Assembly (NCBI RefSeq): GCF_950295315.1
Contig: NC_080176.1
Span: 30,094,109-30,158,108 of the forward strand
DNA from: Erinaceus europaeus
Lineage: Eukaryota > Chordata > Mammalia > Eulipotyphla > Erinaceidae
Length of the DNA: 64,000 nt
Direction: 5' to 3'
The notes under the pieces are model-generated. The model did not search any database, was not told where the DNA came from, and saw only the letters and a program-made list of their open reading frames with translations. Below, piece after piece: positions 41,692 to 52,630 of this stretch. Position 1 is the first letter of the stretch, and each line of letters opens with the position of its first letter. The translations under genes were made by a program, and so were the position numbers.

Positions 41692-41935
41692 CAGTGGGTT
41701 GGGTGGTAGTGCACCTGATTGTGCTAACACCTTACCATGTGTAAGGTCCTAGATTCAAGTCCCTGGTCTCCTATTGCAAGAGAAGCTTCATGAACAGTGA
41801 AGCATTGCTGTAGCCTTCTCTTTCTCTCTGTCTCTCCATCTCTCTCTCCTTCTCTCTTCCTTTCCCTCTCTATCTCTCATCCCCTTTCTCAATTTTTCTG
41901 TCTCTATCCAAAATAAATAAATGTTTTTTTAAATG
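41692..41935 (+). mobile_element. SINE family A
   Basis: GGGTTGGGTGGTAGTGCACC, TAGATTCAAGTCCCTGG, AGAAGCTTCATGAACAGTG, CT body, CCAAAATAAATAAATG. Confidence 0.87.
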
Positions 41936-42284
41936 ATTAGATGCTTAAATATTTACTTTAACTGTCAGAAAGTGGGAGTAAAACAATTTATAGCAAATAA
42001 AAGCCATGTGGTTATAGAATTTCCAATTCAGTAGTGGAATGTGTCCTTAATAATGGCCCATTCTCCCAGCAAAGCATAAAATCCCTAAGCCTCTCTCACA
42101 GCTTAGGTAAGTGAAACCAAGTCAAAGTAGAGACAGCATTCAAGGAAGGAGTAGAAATTTTCATAGCAAGTGCACAAAACACTGCTCCAACAACAGAGAG
42201 AAGGACCAAAAACTCATGAAGCTATTGGGTTTACAGGGAGGGCTGGTATCAGGTAAGGCTGGCTCCAACACTTTCAGCAGTCCA
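41936..42284. other. Single-copy DNA
   Basis: About 350 bp, AT-moderate. No gene or repeat recognised. Confidence 0.4.
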
Positions 42285-44024
42285 GCCTTGATTCATTTTT
42301 TTTTAAATTTTTTTTTTATTTAAGAAAGGATTAATGAACAAAACCATAAGGTAGGATGGGTACAACTCCACACAATTCCCACCACCCCATCTCCATAACC
42401 CACCCCCTTCCCTGATAGCTTTCCCATTCTCTATCCCTCTGGGAGCATGGACCCAGGGTCATTGAGGGTTGCAGAAGGTAGAAGGTCTGGCTTCTGTAAT
42501 TGCTTCCCCGCTGAACATGGGCGTTGACTGGTCAGTCCATACTCCCAGTCTGCCTCTTTCTTTCCCTAGTAGGGTGTGTCTCTGGGGAAGCTGAGCTCCA
42601 GGACACATTGGTGGGGTCTTCAATCCAGGGAAGCCTGGCCAGCATCCTGGTGGCATCTGGAACCTGGTGATTGAAAGGAGAGTTAACATACGAGGCCAAA
42701 TTGTTGAGCAATCATGGGCCCAAAGCTTGGAATAGTGGAGAGGAAGTGTTAAGGAGGTACTCACTGCAAACTCTAGTGTACTTCTGCTTTCAGGTATATA
42801 TTTTGCAGTAGTTTATGGATACGTGTGAACATAAGCTCTCTCTCACAGAAACTGGTGTATATCTAGGTTATGGGACTTTGTTAGAAAGTGAACCACCTGA
42901 GATGAAATTAGAGTGTACTATAAAAGGAAAGGTCTCACCCAAGTAATGAAGCTGAAGGGTTGTCATTCCGCACGTGAAGTCTCTGGACACAGTCTGAGGT
43001 GAAGCATGTTGAGGTGGCAATCATTGCGTTGGTTAGGTTGTGATCGGCAGATGCAATATTATTTGGTATGGATTGGGAGAGGCATACGGGAAAGTGGGCC
43101 CTATCCAAGGGTTCCAGGACTGGGGGAAGTAGGGGCTCTATAGTGGAGATATGAGGTTCCTGCTGTCTTAGGGTTCAAAAAGACAATAGATAGTTAATGT
43201 TATCATCACATTATTTGGTAATTGGGTTAACTTTGAAAAGTCTTTTTGTTATGGTTTGCTGTACAGTATCCAGTATCTTGTATATAGCTGTGCTATTGGA
43301 TGCTTCTAATCTACTTGGTCTAGGCTTTTGAGAGAGTCCACATATCAAATACACAGCCTATATATTAAAAAGATTCAGTTTGTGTTTTGAAAAACTTTGA
43401 GATTTACAATTGATTTTCCCCCTCTCATATTAATTAACTACTGATTTATGTGTCTACATTTTGCTAGGAGTGTACAGCCTCTGTGGAGAGCAGTCTGGAA
43501 AACTCTCAGAAGGCTAGACATGGACCTTCCATATGATCCAGTAATTCCTCTCCTGGGGTTATACCCCAAGGACTCCATAACACCCAACCAAAAAGAGGTG
43601 TGTACTCCTATGTTCATAGCAGCACAATTCATAATAGCTGAAACCTGGAAGCAACCCAGGTGCCTAACAACAGATGAGTGGCTGAGAAAGCTGTGGTATA
43701 TATACACAATGGAATACTATGCAGCTATCAAGAACAGTGAACCCACCTTCTCTGACCCATCTTGGACAGAGCTAGAAGGAATTATGTTAAGTGAACTAAG
43801 TCAGAAAGATAAACATGAGTATGGGATGATCCCACTCATCAACAGAAGTTGAGTAAGAAGATCTGAAAGGGAAACTAAAAGCAGGACCTGATCAAATTGT
43901 AAGTACGGCACCAAAGTAAAAACCCTGTGGTGAGGGGTAGACATGCAGCTTCCTGGGACAGTGGGGGGTGGGAGTGGGTGGGAGGGATGGGTCACAGTCT
44001 TTTGGTGGTGGCCTTGATTCATTT
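42285..44024 (-). mobile_element. Recent LINE-1 with 5' inversion (twin priming) and 14-bp target duplication
   Basis: 42299-43475 is the antisense 3' UTR of the same subfamily as the full-length L1 (its mirror is about 61690-62875). 43472-44010 is sense ORF2 end plus the start of the 3' UTR (mirror about 61138-61672). The two parts meet at a shared GTAC (43472-43475), and GCCTTGATTCATTT at 42285-42298 and 44011-44024 is the target duplication. Roughly 15-20 bp of the 3' UTR is missing between the two parts. Confidence 0.93.
43476..43852 (+). pseudogene. LINE-1 ORF2 C-terminal fragment, inverted part
   Basis: About 125 codons remain open from CAGCCTCTGTGGAGAGCAG to the TGA at about 43850. 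They match the end of the intact ORF2 (61140-61517) with few substitutions. The region lies just after the Cys-rich motif, so no enzyme activity is expected. Confidence 0.9.
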
Positions 44025-44104
44025 GACCCATAAATAATGTTCTCCCTGGAGGAAGGTACAGAGGGAGCTCTCCTCAAGGAGCCCACTGCCAATAGAGAGG
44101 GAAG

Positions 44105-44107
<3 letters not shown>
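44025..44107. other. Short single-copy segment
   Basis: Host DNA between the L1 insertion and the GA microsatellite. Confidence 0.4.

Positions 44108-44154
<47 letters not shown>
44108..44154. repeat. (GA)23 microsatellite
   Basis: A pure GA run. Confidence 0.96.
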
Positions 44155-44157
<3 letters not shown>

Positions 44158-44301
44158 TAATATAGCCACCTTCTAGAAAATCAAAAGTCAGTGCATGCTG
44201 AACCCACTTCCTCTTCCCCTATTCACCCCCAAGCCCCTTATGAGCATATATGAGAGAAATCTAGATAATTCTTGAGAGTGGAGAAAGAGGAGTTTGCCCT
44301 G

Positions 44302-44390
44302 GACTGGGGAGACAGCACAGTGGGTATGCACCAGATTTTCATGCCTAAGATTCAGAAGTCCCAATTTTGATACCCAGCATCACTATAAAC

Positions 44391-44418
<28 letters not shown>
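44302..44418 (+). mobile_element. SINE family C ending in (CA)n
   Basis: GGACTGGGGAGACAGCACAG, CATGCCTAAGATTCAG, GATACCCAGCATCACTATAAACC, then a CA array at 44391-44417 in place of the tail. Confidence 0.75.
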
Positions 44419-44421
<3 letters not shown>

Positions 44422-44627
44422 AATGCTTTTCCTGATGACAATCACACTCTAGTATGAATGATCCACCATGGAAATTATTTTCTGCAAAGGAACTGTGGTA
44501 TGATGAAAAGAGCATTCTACTAGAATTGAGAAAAGCTGCTTCTAGTCCCAATTCTGCTGTCCAATTGCTGTCATTTTTTGGGTTTGAGGTAGAAAGTCTT
44601 TGATGAGTCTGGATCCTGAACTCTAGC

Positions 44628-44722
44628 TGAAGAGATAGTTTATTATCCAGTGAGATCTTCATGTCTGAGACTCTGAGGTCCCATATTCAACCTCCAGCAC
44701 CACCTTAAGCCAAAAACACACA
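44628..44722 (+). mobile_element. SINE family C
   Basis: GAAGAGATAGTTTATTATCC, CATGTCTGAGACTCTGAGG, TATTCAACCTCCAGCACC. Confidence 0.72.
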
Positions 44723-45728
44723 CACCCTGACTAGGGTTTAGATGAGAGAAGATAGGATAAATGAGAACTCTTCCCCTGCAACAGGGAGATTGACAGTCAC
44801 AAGTCTACCAAGCCAAGCCTCTGGGATTTCTAGAAGATAGGTTTAATAAAATAACAACACTCCAGGATTCAGTAAAAGACCTGCTGCATCTGTGGTCTTG
44901 TTTCTTATGCATAGACTCGGGGGAAATCCTGACAGAGTTTTATACTCAGGATTGCACTCTGTGGTCTGGGCAAAGCAGCATCAAACCTGAAGAAGATCCA
45001 AGGAACAGACCTATGTTCTAGCCTATTCTGTTGAATGTAGTAGAACCAGGTCGAAGTAGATCATCTTCCCCTGGTTATTCAGAGAAATCAAAGTGTCACC
45101 AAATTGAATCATATTAGAAAGTCATAGCTTACCACACTAACTCAAATGCAATGTTCCAGGGAAATGTAGACTTTCTCTTTGGGGGTATGTTTCACTCACT
45201 TCCCCTCTACAATAGAGTTACTAAGAACCTAGCAATTGGTATCAGGCTTTTTGGTGTCTCTAAGGATCTGGGGTGTGTGGAGCAGGCTAGGGTGGAATCC
45301 AGGTTAGTCCCAGAGTGATGATTTCTTGTCACATCAAGTGTAATGCCTTTCCCACAATGAAGATGCCTCTACTTAAAGGAGACGTCTATTGTAAGAAATG
45401 TAGAAATCTCAGTCCTTTACACTTCCTAAATGGTTAAAAGCTTCAGAGACATGCTTTGCCGTATTTTTTATAACCTAGTAGAATGGCTTCCAAGAGAGGA
45501 TTAGTCCCTAATTCCCTCATGCTTCCACTATGCACAACAAATTAAACTTTCTTCTGCTCAGCTAGACAGAGCCTGGATATTCACTCTCTGGGTCCTGGGG
45601 TTCAGATGAAGAGACCAACTGAGAATCAACTACACACAAGTTGATCCGGACTTCTATTGTCGTCAGAGAAACGTGGAATCATACAAGAAGTATTTGCAAA
45701 TGTGGTAATGCTATTGTGATATACCTTG
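44723..45728. other. Single-copy DNA, about 1 kb
   Basis: No repeat family, domain or RNA recognised. It is one of the longest transposon-free stretches in the window. Confidence 0.45.
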
Positions 45729-45822
45729 CTTTTCTTTTCTTCTTTTCTTTTCTTTTCTTTTCTTTTCTTTTCTTTCCTTTCCTTTCCTTTCCTTCCCCTC
45801 CCTTTTCTTTTCTCTTCCTTTG
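45729..45822. repeat. (CTTTT)n pyrimidine tract
   Basis: CTTTT units grade into CTTTCC and CCTCCC. It sits at the reversed end of the SINE that follows. Confidence 0.93.
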
Positions 45823-46077
45823 CCTCCAGGTTTGTGACAAGGACACAGTGACTGCACAACTCCACCATTCCTAGCAGTCATTTTTTTTTCTTTCCTCAAA
45901 AGAGAGGGTGAGAGACTGAGAGGGACACAAAAACAGAGTGGAGAGAAACTTCGGCACAGCTCCAACATCCATAAAGCTTCTCCCTTGCAGATGGAGATGG
46001 GGGGGCATCTTGAGCCTGAATTTTCCCACATGGTGGCATGTACATTTTACAGAGGGAGCCACCTGCCAGTCCCCCCC
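45823..46077 (-). mobile_element. SINE family A, antisense, long form
   Basis: Reversed 3' module (TTTGCCTCCAGGTTTGTGAC, GACTGCACAACTCCACC), body, ATAAAGCTTCTCCCTTGCAG, CAGAGGGAGCCACCTGCC. Confidence 0.8.
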
Positions 46078-46740
46078 TCCAGTGACAGTTTGGGCAGATG
46101 TTTTCTTGTATCTGAAATGGGAAAGTGGGTGTCTCCCATTTTACGGACAAAGGAGACAGAGGGCCTGTTTTCAAAGAAAGAGGTCCACCCCATCATATTG
46201 GTCATCTGCAGAGAAGGAACTAGAATCAGGCTTTCCTGACCCCAGATAGAGGACATGCTCTCCCTTCTTGTGCTCCTTTCCCAATGTAAAGCATGTCTTC
46301 TGTTTCTGTCCCATTAAATGCATCATTCACAGTCATTCTCTCTCCAGAGAGCACTTTTGAAGCATCCTCATTCTCTTCACCCAATCACTTAGCCTGGCTG
46401 CTCTGTGAATTCTGGGGTTTGGAAACCTTCTTGTTGCTCCTAATTATTCCACTTCTCAGATTCCTAGGATGTGTGCACCTGATAATCAAGAGTTATTCAT
46501 TGAAGTCTTCATTACATTCTCTGTGGATAATACAAATCCCACTTATGAAATGCTACTCAAGGTCTCCGTTTTGAATGAAGGCACTGATTTACTTACATTT
46601 TTCAGAACACACACAATAGGCAGAGAATTAAAATCATGGACAACAACTAATAGAAAACAGGTGTGACTCTGAAAGTAAAATGGGGCATTCTCCCATCGTG
46701 GAGCAGGGCTAGGGGACAAATGATAATGGGGGACAGCAAA
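46078..46740. other. Single-copy DNA
   Basis: Ordinary non-repetitive sequence. Frames up to about 103 codons overlap a SINE or lack domains. It ends at (AAAT)n 46745-46766. Confidence 0.4.
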
Positions 46741-46766
46741 GAATAAATAAATAAATAAATAAATAT

Positions 46767-47240
46767 GCAAAAAACAATGCATTCTCTTTGAATAGGTCTA
46801 GTTACCCAGCTGGCATCCTTGTCAGCATCAAGCTGTACGACTAGAAATGAACACACAAAGGTGGCGGCTAAACTCGGTTGGTTGGCTTTCCCCCCTAGAG
46901 TCTTGGGAAGAAGATGGCAAGGGCGTAATTTAATTTTCACAAAATGTTTTCTAAACAAGTGCTGGGGCTGTATCATTTGGGCTGACAAATTGAATCCCAG
47001 GTTTGAAGTTCTTGTAATAAGGTGCATGCCCTGACTTAATAAGAGACAGTTATTACTGACATCCAAGGCTGAAAAGTCTGTGAGATATAAGGAGGAAGCA
47101 CAAAATGCAGAAGGCCAGCCCTTAGTCCACTCTTTGAGGGGGCAGGCCAAAGAGGCAGTTTCAGTCAACTAGCCCTTGGCATCCAGAAGTTGCTAGAAGA
47201 GTAGGGGAACACTAGTGGTTGGTTAGTTTTGGCTTCTTGT
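46767..47240. other. Single-copy DNA, best conserved-noncoding candidate in the window
   Basis: 46800-47110 is compositionally balanced, repeat-free, and holds AT-rich blocks (GGCGTAATTTAATTTTCAC, GCTGTATCATTTGGGC). A 173-codon minus-strand frame (46647-47168) crosses it but shows no recognisable domain. The regulatory idea is inference from texture only. Confidence 0.35.
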
Positions 47241-47247
47241 GCCTGCT

Positions 47248-47690
47248 CATGGTAAAACATTCAATTCCACCAGACAGATAAAACTGTTTAAAAGAGTCCC
47301 CTTTTCCTCCTTTTTATTTTTATTTATTTATTTATAATAAATAAATGTCTCTCTCTTTCCCTAGTGGGGAAGGGCTCTGGGGAAGCAGAGCTCAAGGACA
47401 CATTGGTAGGGTTGTCTGTACAGGGAAGTCTGGTTGGCATCATGCTAGCATCTGGAACCTGGTGGTTGAAAAGAGAGTTAACATACAAAGCCAAAAAATT
47501 GTTGAACAATCATGGACCTAAAAGCTGGGATAGTGCAGATGAAGAGTTGGGGGGGGTCCTCCATTTTGTAAATAGTATGCATATTTTAGTAATATTCCAA
47601 ATGGCCTGTGGCTATACTAGTGTTTTTGTTGTTGTTTGCTTGCTTGCTTGCTTTTGCCTGAGCCTGAAATCTAATTATTATTAAAATAAA
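47248..47690. repeat. Left copy of a long direct repeat flanking an L1
   Basis: CATGGTAAAACATTCAATTCC at 47248 through CCTGAAATCTAAT at about 47680 repeats at 49030-49682. The left copy lacks about 240 bp present in the right copy (between CCCCTTTTCCTCC and TGTCTCTCTCTTTCCC). Elsewhere the copies differ by only a few bases. The content is an older antisense type I L1 3' UTR and its 5' flank. Confidence 0.88.
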
Positions 47691-47697
47691 TAAATAA

Positions 47698-49029
47698 AAA
47701 TTATTATTTTTTTATTTAAGAAAGTATTAATTAACAAAACCATAGGGTAGAATGGGTACAATTCCACACAATTCCCACCACCCATTCTCCATATCCCATC
47801 CCCTCCCCTGATAGCTTTCCCATTCTCTATCCCTCTGGGAGCATGGACCCAGGGTCATTGAGGTTGCAGAAGGTAGGAGGTCTGGTTTCTGTAATTGCTT
47901 CCCCGCTGAACATGGGCGTTGACTGGTCGGTCCATACTCCCAGTCTGCCTCTCTCTTTCCCTAGTAGGGTGCGTTTCTGGGGAAGCTGAGCTCCAGCACA
48001 CATTGGTGGGGTCTTCAGTCCAGAGAAGCCTGGCTGGCTTCCTGATGACATCTGGAACCTGGTGACTGAAAAGAGAGTTAACATACGAAGCCAAACAAAT
48101 TGTTGAGCAATCATGGACCCAAAGCTTGGAATAGTGGAGAGGAAGTGTTAGGGGGATATTCACTGCAAACTCTAGTGTACTTCTGCTTTCAGGTATATAT
48201 TTTGCAGTAGTTTACGGATACGTGTGAACATATGCTCTCTCTCACAGAAACTGGTGTATATCTAGGTTTTGGGACTTTGTTAGAAAGTGAACCACCTGAG
48301 ATGGAATTAGAGTATACTATGAAAGGAAAGGTCTCACCCGAGTAATGAAGCTGAAGGGTTGTCATTCCACACATGTAGTCTCTGGACACAGTCTGAAGTG
48401 AAGCATGTTGAGGTGGCAATCGTTGTGTTGGTTAGGTTGTGATCGGCAGATGCAATATTATTTTATATGGATTGGGAGAGGCATACAGGAAAGTGGGCCC
48501 TATCCAATGGTTCCAGAACTGGGGGAAGTAGAGGCTTTATAGTGGAGATGTGAGGTTCCTGATGTCTTAGGGTTCAAAAAGACAATAGATAGTTAATGTT
48601 ATCATCACAATATTTGGTAATTGGGTTAACTTTGAAAAGTCCCTTTGTTAGGGTTTGCTGTACAGTACCTAGTATCTTGTATATATCTGTTCTATTGGTT
48701 GCTTCTGATCTACTTGGTCTAGGTTTTTGGGAGAGTCTGCATATCACTTACACAGCCTATATATTGAAAAGATTCAGTTTGTGTCTTGAAAAACTTCGAG
48801 ACATACAATCAATTTTCTCCCTCTTGTATTAATTAACTAGTGATTTATATGACTACATTTTACTAGAAGTGCACATAAACCCCACTCCCACCACCAAAAG
48901 ACTGTGACCCATCCCTCCCACCCACTCCCACCTCCCACTGGCCCAGGAAGCTGCATGTCCACCCCTCACCACAGGGTTTTTACTTTGGTGCCCTACTTCA
49001 ATTTGGTCAGGTCCTGCTTTTAGTTTCCC
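47698..49029 (-). mobile_element. LINE-1 3' UTR copy, antisense, of the young subfamily
   Basis: The minus strand runs from GGAAACTAAAAGCAGGACC (equivalent to about 61534 in the intact L1) to the poly(A) end at about 47700. It contains only 3' UTR. The G-rich tract is present (C-rich on the plus strand near 48905-48945). It lies exactly between the two copies of the direct repeat. Confidence 0.92.
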
Positions 49030-49690
49030 ATGGTAAAACATTGAATTCCACCAGACACATAAAACTGTTTAAAAGAGTCCCCTTTTCCTCCTATTTAAAA
49101 AGTTATTCTTTTTATTTATAAAAATGAAACACTGACTAAATAATAGGATAAGAGGGGTGCAACTTCGCATAATTCCCACCACCAGAACTCTGTATCCCAT
49201 CCCCTCCCCTGATAGCTTTCCTATTCTTTGACCCTCTGGGAGTATGGACCCAGGGTCATTTTGGAATGCAGAAGGTGGAAGGTCTGGCTTCTGTAATTGC
49301 TTCTCAGCTAAACATGGGCATTGACAGTTTGCTCCATACTCCCAGCCTGTCTCTCTCTTTCCCTAGTGGGGAAGGGCTCTGGGGAAGCAGAGCTCAAGGA
49401 CACATTGGTAGGGTTGTCTGTACAGGGAAGTCTGGTTGGCATCATGCTAGCATCTGGAACCTGGTGGTTGAAAAGAGAGTTAACATACAAAGCCAAAAAA
49501 TTGTTGAACAATCATGGACCTAAAGGCTGGGATAGTGCAGATGAAGAGTTGGGGGGGGGTCCTCCATTTTGTAAATAGTATGCATATTTTAGTAATATTC
49601 CAAATGGCCTGTGGCTATACTAGTGTTTTTGTTGTTGTTTGCTTGCTTGCTTGCTTGCTTTTGCCTGAGCCTGAAATCTAATATGCAGGT
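49030..49690. repeat. Right copy of the long direct repeat
   Basis: It begins immediately after the L1 5' end with CATGGTAAAACATTGAATTCC and ends where it joins ATGCAGGTAGGTCC, the undisturbed older L1 sequence. It includes the about 240 bp lost from the left copy. The GCTT run has one more unit here. Confidence 0.88.
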
Positions 49691-50060
49691 AGGTCCTAAT
49701 TATTGTCTGGGGAGGTGATGTCATGGTTGGCAGAAGGCCCAGAAAGCTGGATCAGGGACGAGAGTAGCTCCCAAATATGGGAAAGGTTTATAAATATTGT
49801 TGACTGTAAACCCCATTGATCTGATGTGATCTAGGGCCCATATTCAGCTTAGGAGCCTATGTGACCTCTGCATCCCTGTGGGTCTGAGCTCACATTCTGT
49901 GGTCATAAGTAGGAACATTGCAAGCTGCCCCAATATCAGGACCCATCTTCTTCAGGTGTAGCATCGAGTATATTGTCCAGCCTCCCTTTGGAGGATGGAA
50001 CATTCTCTACCATTGTTGATCTAAGTTGAGGGCAAGGTCCTTTGGGGGCCTACAAAGGGG
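49089..50060 (-). mobile_element. LINE-1 3' UTR, type I (older), antisense
   Basis: Same order of landmarks as 2395-3300, from ACACTGACTAAATAATAGG through GACCCTCTGGGAGTATGGACC to TTGAGGGCAAGGTCC. It is the host sequence of the younger L1 insertion; 5'-truncated. Confidence 0.82.
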
Positions 50061-50136
50061 TTTTCCTCCTTTTCTTTAGCATTGAATTTCACTCAACCAC
50101 CTTAACCTGATTCTACTCCTTGGCCATTTTCTTTCT

Positions 50137-50352
50137 GTTTTTATTTATTTATTTATTTATTTATTTATCTATTTATTTATTTACTAGGACAGGGAAAATC
50201 TGAAAGGGAATGGGGAAATAGAAGGAGAAAGAGTGACACTTGCAGCCCTGCTTCACCACTTACCCTGCAGGTAGGGACAGAGGGCTTGAATCTGGGTCCT
50301 TGTGCATCTATAATGTGTGTACTTGTAATGTGTGCGCTCAACCAGATGTTTT
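50137..50352 (-). mobile_element. SINE family A, antisense, with (ATTT)n
   Basis: (ATTT)n at 50140-50184, ACAGGGAAAATCTGAAAGG, GCAGCCCTGCTTCACCAC, GGGCTTGAATCTGGGTCC, GCGCTCAACCAGATG. A TGTGTACTTGTAATG duplication lies near the head. Confidence 0.82.
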
Positions 50353-50766
50353 AGTACCCATATCCACTCACCTCTGTAGATGTCATCACAGGGATGTGTG
50401 AAACTGTTGAGGGTAGCTGAGATGGCACAAAATCAGTCCTCGTGCTTTCTTTCCTTCCTTTTCTTCTTTCCTTTCTCTCTTTCTTTCTTTCTTTCTTTCT
50501 AGCTTATATTTTCTTTGTTCCTTCCTTTCCTTTCTTGGCAACTGACCACTTAGACAATCCAGAAGTAAGTAGTGGGCTATAGACTGAAAGTTTGTCCAAC
50601 TGAACTTTTGTCCTGTGAATGTCCACCTTGCTCCATTTTTGTCCCCAAAACCTCAGTGCCTGCCATGAATGTCTCGTTCCTTCTCTGACTCAAGTATAGA
50701 CCCCTCCCCAAATCTTACTTTAATTTTCATGTTAGCTCCCCAAATGGGTTGATATTTGCAAACTGA
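50353..50766. other. Single-copy DNA
   Basis: CTTTC-rich tract at 50447-50540. The rest shows no gene signals. Confidence 0.35.
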
Positions 50767-50878
50767 AAGTATTCTGAAATGCAATGGAAGTAAAAATAAC
50801 TATAACCATATATATATTCTGAAATATAAGTATTCTGAAATTCAGTGGAAGTAAAAATAACAATAACCATATATACTA
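50767..50878. repeat. Tandem duplication, 61-bp unit, two copies
   Basis: AAGTATTCTGAAATGCAATGG (50767) and AAGTATTCTGAAATTCAGTGG (50828) start the two units. Both contain AAAAATAAC.ATAACCATATATA. A few substitutions separate them. Confidence 0.92.
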
Positions 50879-50991
50879 TAGAAGTACAGTTTGCCACTAG
50901 TTATAGGGATAAGAAAAAATAAAGTGCACATATAATAAAATAAAATGCAGGGTTCCACACCTGCATAACTCCTCTGTTTCTGGCAGACATC

Positions 50992-51173
50992 TTTTAATAT
51001 AAGAGACAGAGAGAGAGAGACAGTGAGGGAAGGAGAGATACCACAGTACTACTCCACCACCCATGAGGTTTCCTCTAGAGCGGCTGCTCCCAGATGGTGG
51101 CAGGGGCTCAAAGCTGGGTCTTTTTGCATGAGAAAATAAGCATTCTACCAGGCAAACCATTTCCCAGTCCCCA
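50992..51173 (-). mobile_element. SINE, antisense, diverged
   Basis: AAGAGACAGAGAGAGAGACAG, CCATGAGGTTTCCTCTAG, GGGCTCAAAGCTGGGTC, then GGCAAACCATTTCCCAG as the head. Confidence 0.65.
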
Positions 51174-51239
51174 ATTATTTCATTTTCTATAAAGTAAATG
51201 CTATTTAAAATTGTTCTATAATTATAGAAACTACAAATA

Positions 51240-51501
51240 GGAGACCAGGCACTGGAGCACCCAGTTGAGCACACAAGTTACCATGTAAAGGTCTAGGTTC
51301 AAGCCCCCAGTCCCCACCTGTGGGGCTAGGAAGTTTCATGAGCAGTGAGGCAATGATGCAGTTGTCTCTTTCTCTCCCTGTCTACCTCTCCATCTCCTCA
51401 ATTTCTCTCTGTTCTATCAAATAAGAAAGAAAGAAAGAAAGAAGAAATATAAAGAAAGGAAGGAAGGAAGGAAGGAAGGAAGAAAAAGAAAGAAAGAAGG
51501 A

Positions 51502-51549
<48 letters not shown>

Positions 51550-51755
51550 AGTAGAGGGAGGGGAGAGGAGGGAATGGGGAGAGAAGGATAGGGAAGGGGA
51601 GGGATGGGAAGGGGAGAGGAAGGGAGGGGAGGGGAGGGGAAGAGATGGGAGGGGAAGAGAGAGGAGGGGCAATAACGGAAAAAATTACTACAAGAAGGGG
51701 TAGACTTGTCATACAGACACCTAGCCCCAGGGATAACACTAGTGGCAATAAAATA
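51240..51755 (+). mobile_element. SINE family A, long form, with a 250-bp purine array inside
   Basis: Head (GAGACCAGGCACTGGAGCACC, GGTTCAAGCCCCCAG), GAAGTTTCATGAGCAGTG and CAATTTCTCTCTGTTC lead into a purine array at 51420-51670. The 3' module (ACACCTAGCCCCAGGGATAAC, TAGTGGCAATAAAATAAAT) follows. The array occupies the joint between body and 3' module. Confidence 0.88.
51420..51670. repeat. (GAAA)n/(GGAA)n/(GGGGA)n purine array
   Basis: GAAA units on the left grade to GGAA, GAAA again, then GGGGA units on the right. Nearly all purine on the plus strand for about 250 bp. Confidence 0.96.
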
Positions 51756-51898
51756 AATAGTCAAGCCCAAACAGGCACCAGGGCCCTGCCTGCTCACACC
51801 CCTGGATGAATTCATACTGACCACAGTTTCTCCTCATTCAGAGAACATGGCACAGGTCACGCAAGGAGAAAGGACTTCTGCCTGCTGACACCCCATGT

Positions 51899-51900
<2 letters not shown>
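51756..51900. other. Short single-copy segment
   Basis: No feature recognised before the CA array. Confidence 0.35.

Positions 51901-51940
<40 letters not shown>
51901..51940. repeat. (CA)20 microsatellite
   Basis: A pure dinucleotide run. Confidence 0.95.
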
Positions 51941-51942
<2 letters not shown>

Positions 51943-52452
51943 CTTGTGCCCTAGGCACACCTGAGTGTCTGTGGAATGTTTTCCCTTGTATACCTCTAGG
52001 CAAGTGTAAGAGATCTTGATTCACCCAAAAAGCCTTTTCTTTGATTTCCAGAGAGTTCCCAGTTTGTGCAGAAATGTTGACTAGAAGTCAGCAATGCTTC
52101 TGAAGTATAGCTTCTTGGCAGGTTGAGGAGGAAACTCTAATATCTCCTGTTATGTGCCATCAAGAACAAGGGTTCAGGGGCTCAGCCATAGTACATCCAC
52201 CCCAGACACCACCCCAGACAGCCTGGCATTCCCAAGCCAGGGATCCTGCTCAAAGCAGACAGGAATCAATGGCAATGACATTGACTGTTGGAAAAAGAAT
52301 GCGTTCTGCTGTATGAGCAATAAGCCAGAGAGACAGGAGGCTGGGCTGAAGTCTGTCTCCACCTTCTAAGCTAGAGGATTTGTCTTAAGGTTAGGATAAT
52401 GTAGATACATGGGAAACAGCATGGGAAGGATGGAGAGATATCCAGCAGAGTC
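51941..52452. other. Single-copy DNA
   Basis: No repeats or coding domains recognised. Confidence 0.4.
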
Positions 52453-52630
52453 ATTGATGGTAAAGTAAGAGCAAGAGTTCTGTCTCAAACATTCTTTATC
52501 AATGGACCACTCACTTCTAAGCATCGGTCAGCATTCCACTTCCATGGTGGGCGGTGAGTGCATCTTTAGTTCTTGGTAGTGTTTGAGGTCAACTCTTCCT
52601 TCAGTACATGCTGGAGGGAAAGGTTCTGCT
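52453..52630 (+). repeat. Copy 1 of a dispersed local duplication
   Basis: CAGAGTCATTGATGG, GTAAGAGCAAGAGTTC, CAATGGACCACTCACTTC and ACATGCTGGAGGGAAAGG recur in order at 53676-53850 with about 15% differences. Confidence 0.85.
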
